DNA from: Arcanobacterium ihumii
GTDB taxonomy: Bacteria; Actinomycetota; Actinomycetes; Actinomycetales; Actinomycetaceae
Direction: 5' to 3'
Length of the DNA stretch: 64,000 nt
NCBI RefSeq assembly: GCF_900604515.1
Contig: NZ_UWOS01000001.1
Coordinates: forward strand, 248,001 to 312,000
Numbering within the stretch: position 1 is the stretch's first letter; every line of letters begins with the position of its first letter. The position numbers and the translations under genes are program-made. Of the stretch, positions 36,967-47,600 are shown piece by piece. The notes beneath the pieces were generated by a model. It ran no database searches, was not told the DNA's origin, and was given only the letters and a program-made list of their open reading frames with translations.

Positions 36967-39597
36967 CTATTCTTTTTCAAGCGGAGCAAACCTCAACATC
37001 AGGCGTTTTGTTGCTCCGTTCTTAAATTTCACCTTCGCGACGGTGGATTTCCCTTGACCTTCAAATTCCAAAATCACACCGCGACCGAATGACTTATGAC
37101 GGACTTTGTCCCCAACACCAAGTCCGCCGGTATCCACGACGCCAGATACCTCGGTTGAGGGGGCAGCGTCTTTTTCTACACCTGCATCGAGAGATCCTGA
37201 CCCGCGAGCACTTTGCGCGTTTTTCCCGTCGTCTTCACCGAGTTTTCCTGGAACAAACTTTCCGCCACCCAGCGGAGGTGCGAAATCGTCATCGTCAAAC
37301 ATCGAATAATTCGATGCTTTGGGATGGGAGGGGCTTCCCCAGCTTGAGTTCGACGACGAACCAGAACCGTTTCCCCATGGCACCCCATAGCGCGAACCTC
37401 GAAGCGAATCCATTGCAGAAGCTTCTCGCTTCCATTCAATTACGGCTGGCGGAATCTCTTCTAAGAATCGTGATGGTGGAAGTTCTTGGGGCGCTCCCCA
37501 CTGTGATCTAGTAGCAGCACGCGAAATATAGAGACGTTGGCGGGCTCTAGTTAGCGCAACATATGCTAGACGCCGTTCTTCCGCGAGCTCGAAAGATGAA
37601 CCGAGGGAACGTACATGTGGGAATGTACCATCTTCAAAACCGGTAACAAACACAACTGGGAACTCCAACCCTTTTGCGGTATGGATCGTCATCAATACAA
37701 CTTCCCCATCGGATTCACCAGATTCATCAGGAATTTGATCGGAATCTGCAACCAACGAAATTTGATCAAGGAAATCGGCCAAGGTTCCCTCGGGGTTGAG
37801 AACGCGGAAATCCGAAGCAACTGAGTGAAGTTCAGCTAGGTTTTCCAGTCGAACTTCATCTTGAGGATCAGCCGAACTTTGCAAAACCTCTAGGTAACCC
37901 GAACCATCCATTACAGCATCAAGGATATCTGCTGGAGCTTCTCCCGCCTCCGCCTTGACTCGAAGCTCTTCAAGCATTTGCACAAACGCCCGCATGGAGT
38001 TACATGCTCGCGGGGTAAGTCCGCTCACCTCACCGTGAGAGTCGATTGGATGCGCAACTTCCGCAAGCGCTCCACCGAAAGAAATCCTCCACCGATTAGC
38101 ATGGAAGGCAACCATATCCTGAGCTTTTACACCAATACCTCGCTTTGGTTCATTGATGATCCTTCGCAAGGAAACAGTATCGTCTGGATTCACGATAGCT
38201 TGGAGATAAGCTACAGCATCCTTAATTTCTTTGCGATCATAGAATTTCGTTCCGCCAACTACACGATAAGGAATACCCGAGCGAACCAAAAAGTCTTCAA
38301 TTGAGCGTGACTGTGCATTGGCACGGTAAAACACCGCCATATCCGAGTACTTAAAGCCTTCGTCATGCAAACGATCAATTTCTTCAACCACGAAACCGGC
38401 TTCGTCCGATTCTGCGTCCGCCACATAGCCAACTAACTTGTTACCATCGCCAGTTTCCGTCCACAGGTTCTTGGCGCGCCTGCCCTTGTTATGTGAGATC
38501 ACCGCGTTAGCGGCACTAAGAATATTCTGAGTGGAGCGGTAATTCTGCTCAAGCAAAATCGTCGTTGCATTCGGAAAATCTTCTTCGAAGCTCTCAATAT
38601 TGCGAATCGTGGCCCCACGGAAAGCATAAATCGACTGATCAGCGTCTCCAACCACAGTTAATTCGCCATGAACAGATTGTTCTTCATCGCCAACCAATTC
38701 CCTTACCAGCTGGTATTGCGCTGTGTTGGTGTCTTGATATTCATCAATCAAGATCTGACGGAAACGCCTACGGTAGTGCTCAGCAATCAGCGGATTATCA
38801 CGCAATAAAACAACCGTCTGCATAATCAAATCATCGAAATCCATCGCGTTAGCAGCACGAAGACGCTGCTGGTACGCCATATATGCCTGAGCCAAAACTA
38901 GATCATCTCGATCACTCGCTTGCGTTGCGAACTGCTCAGGGGCAATCATTTCATTTTTCAGGTCCGACACCTTACGAATCAAGGTTTTCGGCGCAAACTG
39001 CTTAATATCGATCTTTTCTTCGGTGCACACCATCTTCATCAGCCGCAAGGAATCGGCGGCGTCATAAATAGTGAAAGTAGAACGCATCCCAATCGCCTGA
39101 TGCTCCGCACGTAAGATCCTCACGCAGGCAGAATGAAAAGTTGAAATCCACATCCGGTTAGCACTTGGCCCCAACATAGATTCAAGCCGCTCGCGCATCT
39201 CCTTAGCGGCCTTATTGGTGAACGTAATAGCTAAGATTTCCCCAGCTGATGCCTTCCCCGTGGCTATCAAGTAGGAAATCCTGGTAGTCAAAACACGAGT
39301 CTTGCCCGATCCTGCACCCGCGATAACCAGCAGATGCCCACCGGTATGAACCACAGCCTCACGTTGACGCGAATTAAGCCCCGCCAGCATTCGCGCAATA
39401 TTTTCTTGTTGGGCAGAGGACTGGCCTACTTCCGATCCTACCTGTGGAAATACCGACGATGCCATATCCCGATCTATGCTTTCACCCATGCTTTTCGAGG
39501 AGTGAGGATCGTCCGAAGACTGGGCAGCAGCTACTCTTGCGCGCAGACGTTCCATCGCGGCAGAAAATGCATCTTGAGAGTTGTGTGAATCGTTCAT
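36967..39597 (-). CDS. pcrA: ATP-dependent DNA helicase PcrA/UvrD
   Basis: 876 residues, SF1A helicase. Motifs in order: Q-motif LNSRQREAV, Walker A VIAGAGSGKT near 93, TFTNKAAKEM (Ia), IDEYQDTN near 288 (II), GDADQSIYAFRGA (III), LEQNYRST (IV), TIHTAKGLEFPVV (V), VALTRARQRL (VI). The C-terminal 200 residues end in a KOW/Tudor-like VGDKVRHKSFGRGVILEFEG that binds RNA polymerase in PcrA. A Ser/Asp-rich N-terminal stretch of about 70 residues precedes the helicase core. Nucleotide-excision repair and replication conflict role. ATG preceded by AGGTGTT only. Confidence 0.95.
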   Translation of the reverse strand: MNDSHNSQDAFSAAMERLRARVAAAQSSDDPHSSKSMGESIDRDMASSVFPQVGSEVGQSSAQQENIARMLAGLNSRQREAVVHTGGHLLVIAGAGSGKTRVLTTRISYLIATGKASAGEILAITFTNKAAKEMRERLESMLGPSANRMWISTFHSACVRILRAEHQAIGMRSTFTIYDAADSLRLMKMVCTEEKIDIKQFAPKTLIRKVSDLKNEMIAPEQFATQASDRDDLVLAQAYMAYQQRLRAANAMDFDDLIMQTVVLLRDNPLIAEHYRRRFRQILIDEYQDTNTAQYQLVRELVGDEEQSVHGELTVVGDADQSIYAFRGATIRNIESFEEDFPNATTILLEQNYRSTQNILSAANAVISHNKGRRAKNLWTETGDGNKLVGYVADAESDEAGFVVEEIDRLHDEGFKYSDMAVFYRANAQSRSIEDFLVRSGIPYRVVGGTKFYDRKEIKDAVAYLQAIVNPDDTVSLRRIINEPKRGIGVKAQDMVAFHANRWRISFGGALAEVAHPIDSHGEVSGLTPRACNSMRAFVQMLEELRVKAEAGEAPADILDAVMDGSGYLEVLQSSADPQDEVRLENLAELHSVASDFRVLNPEGTLADFLDQISLVADSDQIPDESGESDGEVVLMTIHTAKGLEFPVVFVTGFEDGTFPHVRSLGSSFELAEERRLAYVALTRARQRLYISRAATRSQWGAPQELPPSRFLEEIPPAVIEWKREASAMDSLRGSRYGVPWGNGSGSSSNSSWGSPSHPKASNYSMFDDDDFAPPLGGGKFVPGKLGEDDGKNAQSARGSGSLDAGVEKDAAPSTEVSGVVDTGGLGVGDKVRHKSFGRGVILEFEGQGKSTVAKVKFKNGATKRLMLRFAPLEKE

Positions 39598-39667
39598 AAC
39601 ACCTATAGATTACGCTACCGCTCCTGTCATTTTTACCTGCAAGGCGCGTCCCGGTGAGAATTCACAA

Positions 39668-41116
39668 TCAACAATTGGAAATACGAGCACTGTGCAGATC
39701 AACTGGGATCGGATAGTCCCCATTGAAGCAGGCAAAACACAGTTTTTCCGCAGGAACTCCAATCGCAGAAACCATCCCTTCGTGCGAAAGATACCCAAGC
39801 GAATCCGCCCCGATCTGCCCACAAATTTCATCGAGCTCCAAGGTATTAGCAATCAATTCTTCACGGGTCGGAAAATCAATCCCAAAGAAACATGGCCACT
39901 GTACCGGAGGAGAAGAGATCCTTACATGTACTTGCGTAGCACCCGCTTCTCTCAGCATTTTTACCAAGGCACGCTGGGTATTTCCGCGCACAATCGAATC
40001 ATCCACAACCACGATTCGTTGCCCTTCAATTACCTCGCGCAAAGGATTGAGTTTTAATCTAATTCCACGCTGACGCATTTCCTGTGTTGGCTGAATAAAG
40101 GTTCGGCCCACATAGGAGTTCTTCACCAGCCCCTGAGCATACGGAATACCGGATTCTTGAGCATATCCAATAGCTGCTGGAGTTCCAGATTCAGGGGTGG
40201 CAATCACAATATCTGCATCCACGCGGTGTTCACGTGCTAACGTCCTCCCCATCTCGTTACGAACTGAGTTAATATTCCGTCCTGAAATGACGGTATCTGG
40301 ACGGGAAAGGTAAACATATTCGAAAGCGCATCCACGCAGACGCGACTTCGCAAAGCGAGTGGAGTGAACGCCGTCGGCATCGATAACTACGAGTTCGCCA
40401 GGGTCAATTTCACGCTCAAATTTTGCGCCTACGATGTCCAGAGCTGCAGTTTCCGAGGCAACCACCCAGCCACCGTCAAGCTTTCCAAGAACCAGCGGAC
40501 GAAATCCTTGCGGATCGCGTGCGGCGTACAGCTTCTGTTCGTCCATAAAGACTAGCGAAAATGCTCCTTTAAGCAGGGGCAAAGTAGCTAGGACTACATT
40601 TTTAAGCGAGGTCACACCCTTCGTTGCACCGAGCAATGCGGTAACGACGGCAGTATCCGTTGATGAGCCATGTCCGATTTCACCACGCAAGTCCTCACCA
40701 GAGACTTCATGAACTCGATTAATGAGCTCAGTGGTATTAACGAGGTTTCCATTGTGTGCTAGTGCGATGGTGCCAAATTCGGTTGCGCCCAAAGTCGGCT
40801 GGGCGTTTATCCACGAGCCCTGACCCGTCGTTGCATAGCGTACATGTCCGATTCCTAGGTGGCCCGTCAAAGGAGCAAGCGCATCTTCATGAAATACCTG
40901 AGAAACCAAGCCAATATCTTTATAAATCAAGATGTTTTCACCATTGCTGGTTGCGATTCCAGCCGCCTCTTGCCCACGGTGTTGAAGCGCGTAGAGACCG
41001 AAATAGGTTAAGTGGGAGATATCGTGTCCGGGCGCGAAGATCCCAAATACTCCGCATTCGTCCTGTCCCTTGTCGCTCGGGTCTAAAACATGGGTGAGTC
41101 GACCATCGCCGTTCAT
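39668..41116 (-). CDS. purF: Amidophosphoribosyltransferase
   Basis: 482 residues, class II (Ntn) glutamine amidotransferase fused to a PRTase, first step of purine synthesis. The nucleophile Cys follows a 20-residue propeptide in QDECGVFGIFAP. The PRPP loop is IVVVDDSIVRGNTQ near 350. Four Cys in the right places (RGCAFEY, WPCFFGI, LCFACFNG) match the [4Fe-4S] ligands of the B. subtilis type, so this is the oxygen-sensitive Fe-S form. GAGG precedes the ATG. purM, usually next, is not in the window. A 70-nt gap separates it from pcrA. Confidence 0.95.
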   Translation of the reverse strand: MNGDGRLTHVLDPSDKGQDECGVFGIFAPGHDISHLTYFGLYALQHRGQEAAGIATSNGENILIYKDIGLVSQVFHEDALAPLTGHLGIGHVRYATTGQGSWINAQPTLGATEFGTIALAHNGNLVNTTELINRVHEVSGEDLRGEIGHGSSTDTAVVTALLGATKGVTSLKNVVLATLPLLKGAFSLVFMDEQKLYAARDPQGFRPLVLGKLDGGWVVASETAALDIVGAKFEREIDPGELVVIDADGVHSTRFAKSRLRGCAFEYVYLSRPDTVISGRNINSVRNEMGRTLAREHRVDADIVIATPESGTPAAIGYAQESGIPYAQGLVKNSYVGRTFIQPTQEMRQRGIRLKLNPLREVIEGQRIVVVDDSIVRGNTQRALVKMLREAGATQVHVRISSPPVQWPCFFGIDFPTREELIANTLELDEICGQIGADSLGYLSHEGMVSAIGVPAEKLCFACFNGDYPIPVDLHSARISNC

Positions 41117-41202
41117 TCAATACCTCTTAAGAGTTTGAGCCAGGTGAACAACGAAAAGGCTAGTTGAAGTTCCAGTCGGATTCTCAACGTCTCATTTTCC
41201 GG

Positions 41203-42705
41203 TCAAATTTCTGCCACTTCGTGGACACTTTCTTCCAGAGCGGCGATTACAGTTGGGATCGATTCAGATTTCAAACTTCCATAATTAAGCACGAATCGAC
41301 ATCTTTCTTTGGAATCATCTAGTTTTTGATAGAAATTAGCCATCGGCACCAACTGCACTCCTCGCCGCGCCACCGCCGCAACAAGGTCTCCGGTAGGCAC
41401 ATCTAAATCCAGCTCCAACTCAAAATGCAAACCAGCATCTTCCCCACTCACCTTCACGACCGAGGCAATAGAGCTCTCCTTAAGTCCGACCAACAATTCG
41501 TCTCGAATATTTCGATAGGCGCAACGCAAGCGATTGATATGGCGCCCATAAGCGCCTGTTTCAATAAAACGTGCCAAGGTCAACTGCTCGATTGCCGATA
41601 CCGTTCCGCTGTAAAAGCTCAAACGCTCGCGAAATTCCTGTGCTAAAAGTGGCGGCAACACCATGTAGCCAATTCGAAAAATCCCACCAAGACTCTGCGA
41701 AAAGGTGTTGATATAGACAACACTCTGCGTGGTGTCCATGCCAAAAAGCGTCGGGATAGGCTTGCCCGCTAGTCTAAATTCAGCATCATAATCATCCTCA
41801 ACCAAAACGTGATCTTGAGCTTGCGAAGCCCACGCAAGCAATTCATAACGCCTGCTGATCGAAGTAACGACACCCGTTGGAAACTGGTGGGAAGGCATAA
41901 CATGAGCAACATCAGCGCCCATAAGGCTAAGAAGATCCACTCGAATTCCGTTACTATCGAGCGGAACATGCGCAAGATGAACGTCATTGGTTCGATAAAT
42001 ATCAGTGAGACGCGGATAACCCGGATCTTCCACCGCAAAGATCCGATGCCGCCCAAGCAACTGAATAAGCAGATAATAGAGGGTTTGTGAGCCCGCCGCC
42101 ACCACGATATTATTCGGATCCACATCCATTCCACGCCAAGATCGTAGATATTGGGCAATCTGAGCACGCAATATTTCCGACCCAAACGGATCAACTTGGT
42201 CAATAATGGTTCGTTCACTATTTGAAGCAAGCACGTCACGTAACGTTTTCGCCCAGGTTTTATAAGGGAAGACGCCGATCGGCATTGTATTAGTAGCAAG
42301 GTCAATTGACGTTTTTATCTGCGCTCTACCGGTGGAAGCACTGGATTTTCCCAGGTCTAAGGTGTTCGGTCGAATATTTGTTGCGCACGCGGGAGTTGCT
42401 ATGGGTAGACGATCAGCTATTCCGTTGCCCCCGATACCAAGGTCGACGACGAAGAACCCACTTCGCGGTCGAGCAACCAAGTATCCTTCAGAAACAAGCT
42501 GAACATACGCAGCTTCAACGGTAATAACAGAGATTCCAAGATGTTTGGCGAGTTTACGTTTCGAAGGTAACTTTTGCCCGGCTTGTAGGTGACCCGACTG
42601 AATATCATGCCGAATCTGACCATACAGAAAGGAAGTTAAGGTCTCTTCACCACGCTCATCCAATACATAGGTAAGCATCTGACTTGCTGCCACACTGTAG
42701 TCCAT
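41203..42705 (-). CDS. MocR-family regulator, PdxR-like, lacking PLP lysine
   Basis: 500 residues. GntR-type winged helix 20-90 (LPSKRKLAKHLGISVITVEAAY) joined to a fold-type I aminotransferase domain (about 130-500). EDPGYPRL, MPSHQFPTGVV and LVEDDYDAEF (Asp that contacts pyridine N) are kept, but the Schiff-base position that reads SK in the family reads TFSQSLGG: codon 337 is CAG (41695-41697). So PLP cannot form the usual internal aldimine. It is divergent from pdxST, where PdxR proteins sit and sense PLP; the target is presumably that promoter. ATG preceded by AAGAGA only. Confidence 0.86.
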   Translation of the reverse strand: MDYSVAASQMLTYVLDERGEETLTSFLYGQIRHDIQSGHLQAGQKLPSKRKLAKHLGISVITVEAAYVQLVSEGYLVARPRSGFFVVDLGIGGNGIADRLPIATPACATNIRPNTLDLGKSSASTGRAQIKTSIDLATNTMPIGVFPYKTWAKTLRDVLASNSERTIIDQVDPFGSEILRAQIAQYLRSWRGMDVDPNNIVVAAGSQTLYYLLIQLLGRHRIFAVEDPGYPRLTDIYRTNDVHLAHVPLDSNGIRVDLLSLMGADVAHVMPSHQFPTGVVTSISRRYELLAWASQAQDHVLVEDDYDAEFRLAGKPIPTLFGMDTTQSVVYINTFSQSLGGIFRIGYMVLPPLLAQEFRERLSFYSGTVSAIEQLTLARFIETGAYGRHINRLRCAYRNIRDELLVGLKESSIASVVKVSGEDAGLHFELELDLDVPTGDLVAAVARRGVQLVPMANFYQKLDDSKERCRFVLNYGSLKSESIPTVIAALEESVHEVAEI

Positions 42706-42727
42706 TCTCTTATTTAACGCGGTACGG

Positions 42728-42744
42728 TTGGCACGTTGTGCAAA
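42728..42744. promoter_or_regulatory. Imperfect palindrome in pdxR-pdxS region
   Basis: TTGGCAC-GTT-GTGCAAA, 6 of 7 pairs symmetric, 23 nt upstream of the PdxR-like start within the 204-nt divergent region. A TTGGCA recurs near 42849. Candidate regulator site; weak. Confidence 0.3.
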
Positions 42745-42909
42745 TTCGAAAAATCTATAGCCATTTTGAATATATATCTGACCTTATAAATTTCCCACGA
42801 ACTGAGTCTTTTAACAAGATCAATTTTTTTCTAAGATAAAGCAAAACTTGGCAAATCTGGCACCCATACGCCTACTTGCCGTCAACAACACTCAACAAAG
42901 GCTCGAATC

Positions 42910-43788
42910 ATGACTGACAATTCTCGTTTTGAACTCAATAAACAACTTGCTCAGATGCTCAAAGGTGGCGTCATTATGGACGTTACAAACGCTGAACAGG
43001 CACGGATAGCAGAAGAGGCCGGTGCATGTGCGGTAATGGCCCTCGAACGCATTCCAGCAGACATTCGTGCAGCTGGAGGGGTTTCGCGTATGAGCGACCC
43101 AAGACTAATTAAAGAAATCCAAAAAGCGGTGAGCATTCCAGTAATGGCAAAGGTGAGAATCGGCCACTTCGTTGAGGCTCAAATTCTCGAAGCGCTCGAA
43201 ATCGATTACATCGACGAATCCGAGGTTCTTTCCCCTGCGGACGCAGTGTTCCACATCAACAAACACGAGTTTTCCGCTCCATTTGTATGTGGAGCAAAGG
43301 ATCTGGGCGAAGCCTTGCGACGGATTGCCGAAGGCGCATCAATGATCCGCACTAAAGGTGAGCCAGGAACTGGAGACGTCATCCAGGCCGTTACACATAT
43401 GCGTTTGATTCAGTCTCAGATCCGGAAAGTACAAAACCTTCGTCCCGATGAACTCTTCGAAGAAGCGAAGCAACTCCAAGTACCGGTTGAATTACTTCGG
43501 TATGTACATGAAAACGGCAAGCTTCCAGTAGTTAACTTTGCTGCGGGTGGCGTCGCCACCCCTGCCGATGCTGCCCTAATGATGCAGCTTGGAGCTGAAG
43601 GAGTCTTTGTTGGGTCAGGCATTTTCAAGTCCGGGGATCCCTCTAAGCGAGCCCAGGCCATCGTCAAATCCGTGACTAATTTCAAGGACCCCAAGCTAAT
43701 TGCCGAAGTCTCCGAAAACCTCGGTGAAGCGATGGTTGGAATCAACGAATCTGAAATCGACCTACTCATGGCCGAACGCGGGAAGTAA
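42910..43788 (+). CDS. pdxS: Pyridoxal 5'-phosphate synthase, lyase subunit
   Basis: 292 residues, (beta/alpha)8 barrel. Makes PLP from ribose 5-phosphate, glyceraldehyde 3-phosphate and ammonia. [20 protein letters not shown] near 18, the R5P-binding Lys in [14 protein letters not shown] near 80, Lys149-type [10 protein letters not shown] near 149, and phosphate loop [13 protein letters not shown] near 234 are seen. AAAGG precedes the ATG. pdxT follows after 4 nt. Divergent PdxR-like gene is the likely activator. Ribose 5-phosphate feeding it also comes from the nucleoside-salvage block. Confidence 0.96.
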   Translation: MTDNSRFELNKQLAQMLKGGVIMDVTNAEQARIAEEAGACAVMALERIPADIRAAGGVSRMSDPRLIKEIQKAVSIPVMAKVRIGHFVEAQILEALEIDYIDESEVLSPADAVFHINKHEFSAPFVCGAKDLGEALRRIAEGASMIRTKGEPGTGDVIQAVTHMRLIQSQIRKVQNLRPDELFEEAKQLQVPVELLRYVHENGKLPVVNFAAGGVATPADAALMMQLGAEGVFVGSGIFKSGDPSKRAQAIVKSVTNFKDPKLIAEVSENLGEAMVGINESEIDLLMAERGK

Positions 43789-43792
43789 AGCC

Positions 43793-44440
43793 ATGAAAAA
43801 AGTGGGCGTTTTAGCTGTTCAAGGCGCTTTCATTGAACATTGCAGGCGACTTTCCGAGCTCGGAGTGACCCCGGTAGAACTTCGAAAGGGCGACGACGTT
43901 CAAACAGAATTCGATGGACTCGTTCTTCCGGGCGGTGAAAGTACGGTACAGAGCAAACTTCTCCATGAGCTTGGGATGTTCGAGAGCCTGCATGAAAAGA
44001 TTAAGGGCAACATGCCAGTGCTGGGGACTTGTGCCGGTCTGATTCTACTTGCGCAGAAAATAGCGAACGGCGGCGATGAATCGCAATCCTCAGCAATGCA
44101 TACTGCGACTCTCACAACTTCACAAACTCCGGTGATTGGATTTTCCACTATGCCAGTTACCGTTTTGCGAAACGCATACGGACGCCAGCTCGGCAGTTTT
44201 CACACCGAAGGCAAGTTGTTCCTCTCCAGGGAATCCGGCGAGCAAGTCAACGTAACAATTCCAATGACGTTCATTCGCGCTCCATTTATCGCGGCATACG
44301 GTTCTGGCGTGGATATAATCACAACACTCGAAGATGGAACACCGGTAGGAGTTCGATACAGAAACCAGTTCGGAGTTACTTTTCACCCAGAATTAGATAA
44401 CGATCTACAGTTATATTCGGAGTTCATAGCAGCCCTCTAA
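43793..44440 (+). CDS. pdxT: Pyridoxal 5'-phosphate synthase, glutaminase subunit
   Basis: 215 residues from ATG (MKKVGVLAVQGAF), 4 nt after the pdxS stop; a much longer frame starting inside pdxS is rejected. Class I glutaminase with VLPGGEST near 43, nucleophile Cys in LGTCAGLILL near 79 and His-Glu in VTFHPELD near the end. Supplies ammonia to PdxS through the complex. The ribosome binding site GGGAAGTAAA overlaps the pdxS stop, so the subunits are translationally coupled. Confidence 0.94.
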   Translation: MKKVGVLAVQGAFIEHCRRLSELGVTPVELRKGDDVQTEFDGLVLPGGESTVQSKLLHELGMFESLHEKIKGNMPVLGTCAGLILLAQKIANGGDESQSSAMHTATLTTSQTPVIGFSTMPVTVLRNAYGRQLGSFHTEGKLFLSRESGEQVNVTIPMTFIRAPFIAAYGSGVDIITTLEDGTPVGVRYRNQFGVTFHPELDNDLQLYSEFIAAL

Positions 44441-44589
44441 AACGAAGCTCTATGCCCACATTATGGGGTTTCATATCTTGGTGGCACCATCATTCACTGA
44501 CACACAAAATCAACCCATTTTCGTACCCACCTACCGACTCTAGTCACATCGTCACACCTGGGACTTTCTTCACATACCACTTCAGTTTA

Positions 44590-44608
44590 TTAGGTTAGCC
44601 TAACCTTA
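44590..44608. promoter_or_regulatory. DtxR/IdeR-type iron box
   Basis: TTAGGTTAGCCTAACCTTA matches 18 of 19 bases of the consensus TTAGGTTAGCCTAACCTAA. It overlaps the presumed -35 of the FG-GAP surface protein gene and lies 38 nt before its ATG, so iron-loaded repressor should block transcription. Established knowledge: DtxR/IdeR bind this palindrome; binding here is inferred. Confidence 0.85.
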
Positions 44609-44616
44609 CTGTAAAG

Positions 44617-44622
44617 TATATG
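44617..44622 (+). promoter_or_regulatory. -10 of the FG-GAP surface protein gene
   Basis: TATATG, 16 nt after TTAGCC inside the iron box used as -35 (44595-44600). Predicted start about 44629. Inferred. Confidence 0.5.
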
Positions 44623-44645
44623 GCTATGACCAGTAAGGAAGTGAT

Positions 44646-47600
44646 ATGACTTTATCTAAACGAGCATCACACGCATGCTCGATTATCTCCACAACCGCAT
44701 TGGCGATCGGAATAATCGCTACAATACCCGATACTGCATTTGCAGAGCCGGCCTCGCATCCAGCACCAATTACCGACCTCTCAAAACCTGCCTCAACCAC
44801 CGATTCAAATGACCGAATCTGGAGTGGAATTGACGGCACACGGTATGGCGATTCCATCCGGAAGACGGCCCGTGCAACTTACACCGACGGAGGAAGTACG
44901 CCACCTGTGATGTGCGACGTGACGGGTGATACCGCCGTCGACACAATCTACGTCAACTCAAAAACAAACGAATTAACCGTAGTTCCCTTCATCCCTTACG
45001 GATCAGACACCGACGACGTTACCACCACGTTGACTAAGCAACCTAAAGCTCTTCGTTTTACCCTCCCTCAAGGAGACGAGGGTAGTTGGCAATCTAGCTG
45101 TGTGAAGATTAAGCGTGGCAGTAAAGCTGGCCTAATTGTTGCCCGAGGAAAACACGCTTATGTCATTTCCTTAGATTCGGGTAGCAACTCCACTGGCGCA
45201 AGCACTACGTCCGGTGATGAGCCACGATCCGCGACGGTTGTGGGTACCTACGAGTTCGACGGCGCAGTGCGCGCTATTTCCGCTACCTCACCTTCCATCG
45301 AAGAGCCAGAGTTCGTCGTGGCCGCAAACGGGCACCTCTATCTGTTTAATGAGGCAAGCAAAACCGGCACTATTAAAGCCAGTGAAGCAACCAAGAACTG
45401 GACTATTCCAAGCGACGAAGCGACCACTTTAGCTCCCCTAGGTGAGGCCTTCAAGAATTCTGCCGCCATCGGCATCGGCCTCCCCGGAAAAGATATTGTC
45501 TATGCCCTGAACACAGATTTGGAGAGTGGACCTCTATCAGATCGTGCAGTGGCGATCACTGGCTCCACCAGTAACACCACTCAAGGGGCATCTGGATTTG
45601 GGACGTCGATAGTCGGAATCTCTGACGTAAATGGAGATGACATCGACGATTTCGCCGTCGGAGCACCGCTAGCAAACAATAAATCTGGAGCCGTAGCAGT
45701 CATTTACGGTACACAAGATCGCCCGCAGAAGATCCAGGTACAGCTTGACTCAACCTCGGATTCACCGGTGTTAGCTGATCAGAAATCAAACGGCACTCTC
45801 ATTCGCCAGACAGCTCATGGCAGGATCGGCATCTCGCTTGGCTACGTCCAGCAGTACGACGTAGACAATGCCGGTGCACTGGTAATTGGGCGTCCCGATA
45901 ACGAAGAGCATCCAGGTGCGGTTGTGGTTTCAACATCGGCTTTGACGAAAAACTGGAACACAGCTCTAGGTTTGGATTCGATCCCAAATAGTCAACGAGT
46001 GTGGCTCGCTAGCGATGAAGGAAAAGGCGGCGGCGGCACCTTCGTTGCAACGATCCCAACTGCCGACGCCGATCAGCAGCTCAGTGGCATCTTGACCGGA
46101 GATTCCAATGGCAAGATTGACGTCTGGACTGTGGATATGCGACGCCAGCACGAAAAAACTCCCGAGGTTGATCCGCTCTACCCTGCGCCAGCTATCCCTC
46201 CACAGCCTGCATCAATCAAACCGATAAATACCGCTACTGCGAAGCGTTGGGTTGGGGAATTCAGTAACGGCCTTGGTAGCTCGATCGCCCGCGGCAGCTG
46301 CGATGTAACTGGTGACGGTAAGCCAGATTTAATTACGAGTTCCCCGGTTCGTTCTGAATGGAAGTTTGACGTTCACTACGAAAAGTCAACGCCAACTCAC
46401 GGTTGGTTATTAAATGTTACCGGGCAGATCCAGATTTTCCCGAATGGAATCAGCGGTAGCGCACTGCCTGACGAATCGGTGATCACGATTCTCGGACCTA
46501 AACATACCCAAGATCCCGCCGTTGACGCTTCGGTTGGTCTATCGATCGCGTGTATCGGCGATGTCAATAAAGATGGCATTTCGGATATTGCTGTCAATTC
46601 ACACACGATGGGTCGAGTTTGGGTTCTCTTTGGTGGCGATACTTTGCGCCAAGTTGATCTCAATAACTTGAATCCTGCCCACGGCTACTACGTCTCCATG
46701 CCACATGAGATGGGTGCCGCCGGTTACCAGGTAACGCGCGTAGGCGATATCAACGGTGATGGACGCGATGACGTTGGATTCGTCGTCGCAAATACGCCAC
46801 TGTCTCGCGGAGATAAGGGATCTTACGGAACTGCGTTGATTGTTGCTGGTAAGAGCGACGGCAAATCGATTGATTTAACTGAGGATTACAATGATCCAAA
46901 CGTTCTTTGGCAAGCACGTACTCCCGATGGACACACTCTCAGCGCCTTCACCCCGATTGGCGATGTTAATGGCGACTCGGTTCAAGATTATGTGCTAGCT
47001 GATTTCAATGACTTTTCGAAGAAGGGTACGATTCCTGGCAAAGCCTGGGTCGTCTATGGTACTCAGGGGAAGGCAAATCTGAACCTCCAAGACGGAGTGC
47101 CCGGCTACACCCTTTCAATTTCGGACGACGCTTCCTATCGCCTTGGAGCAGGTAATTCTATTGCTCCTGTTGGCGATGTTAACCACGACGGAATCGGTGA
47201 CTTCGTAATCGGTTTCGACGGCGGTCAGATTGCTAAAACCGCACGTGGCGGTATTGCCTTGGTACATGGATCGAAATCCCCAAGCACCACTAATGACAAT
47301 ACGAATGTGGTCCCAACACTCGTCAATACCGGCGGTTTTGCTACCCGGGCACGCTCTACGCAGCCTAACGCAACCTCGTCAAACGGCGTGGATATTTCCG
47401 TTTTGCTTGGCGAAGAAGCAGGCTCTGGCTTCGGATGGGCAATCGATGCTCTTCCAAAGGACGGTCTTATTGCTGTTGGCGCGTGGGGTGAGAACAAGAA
47501 CGGTGCCGCTTACCTGCTAAAGGCAGCAGACATCCCCACCGGAATCACTTCAATCAATGATCTTGGCACCAAAGTAAAGAAAATCGATACCGACGCCGAA

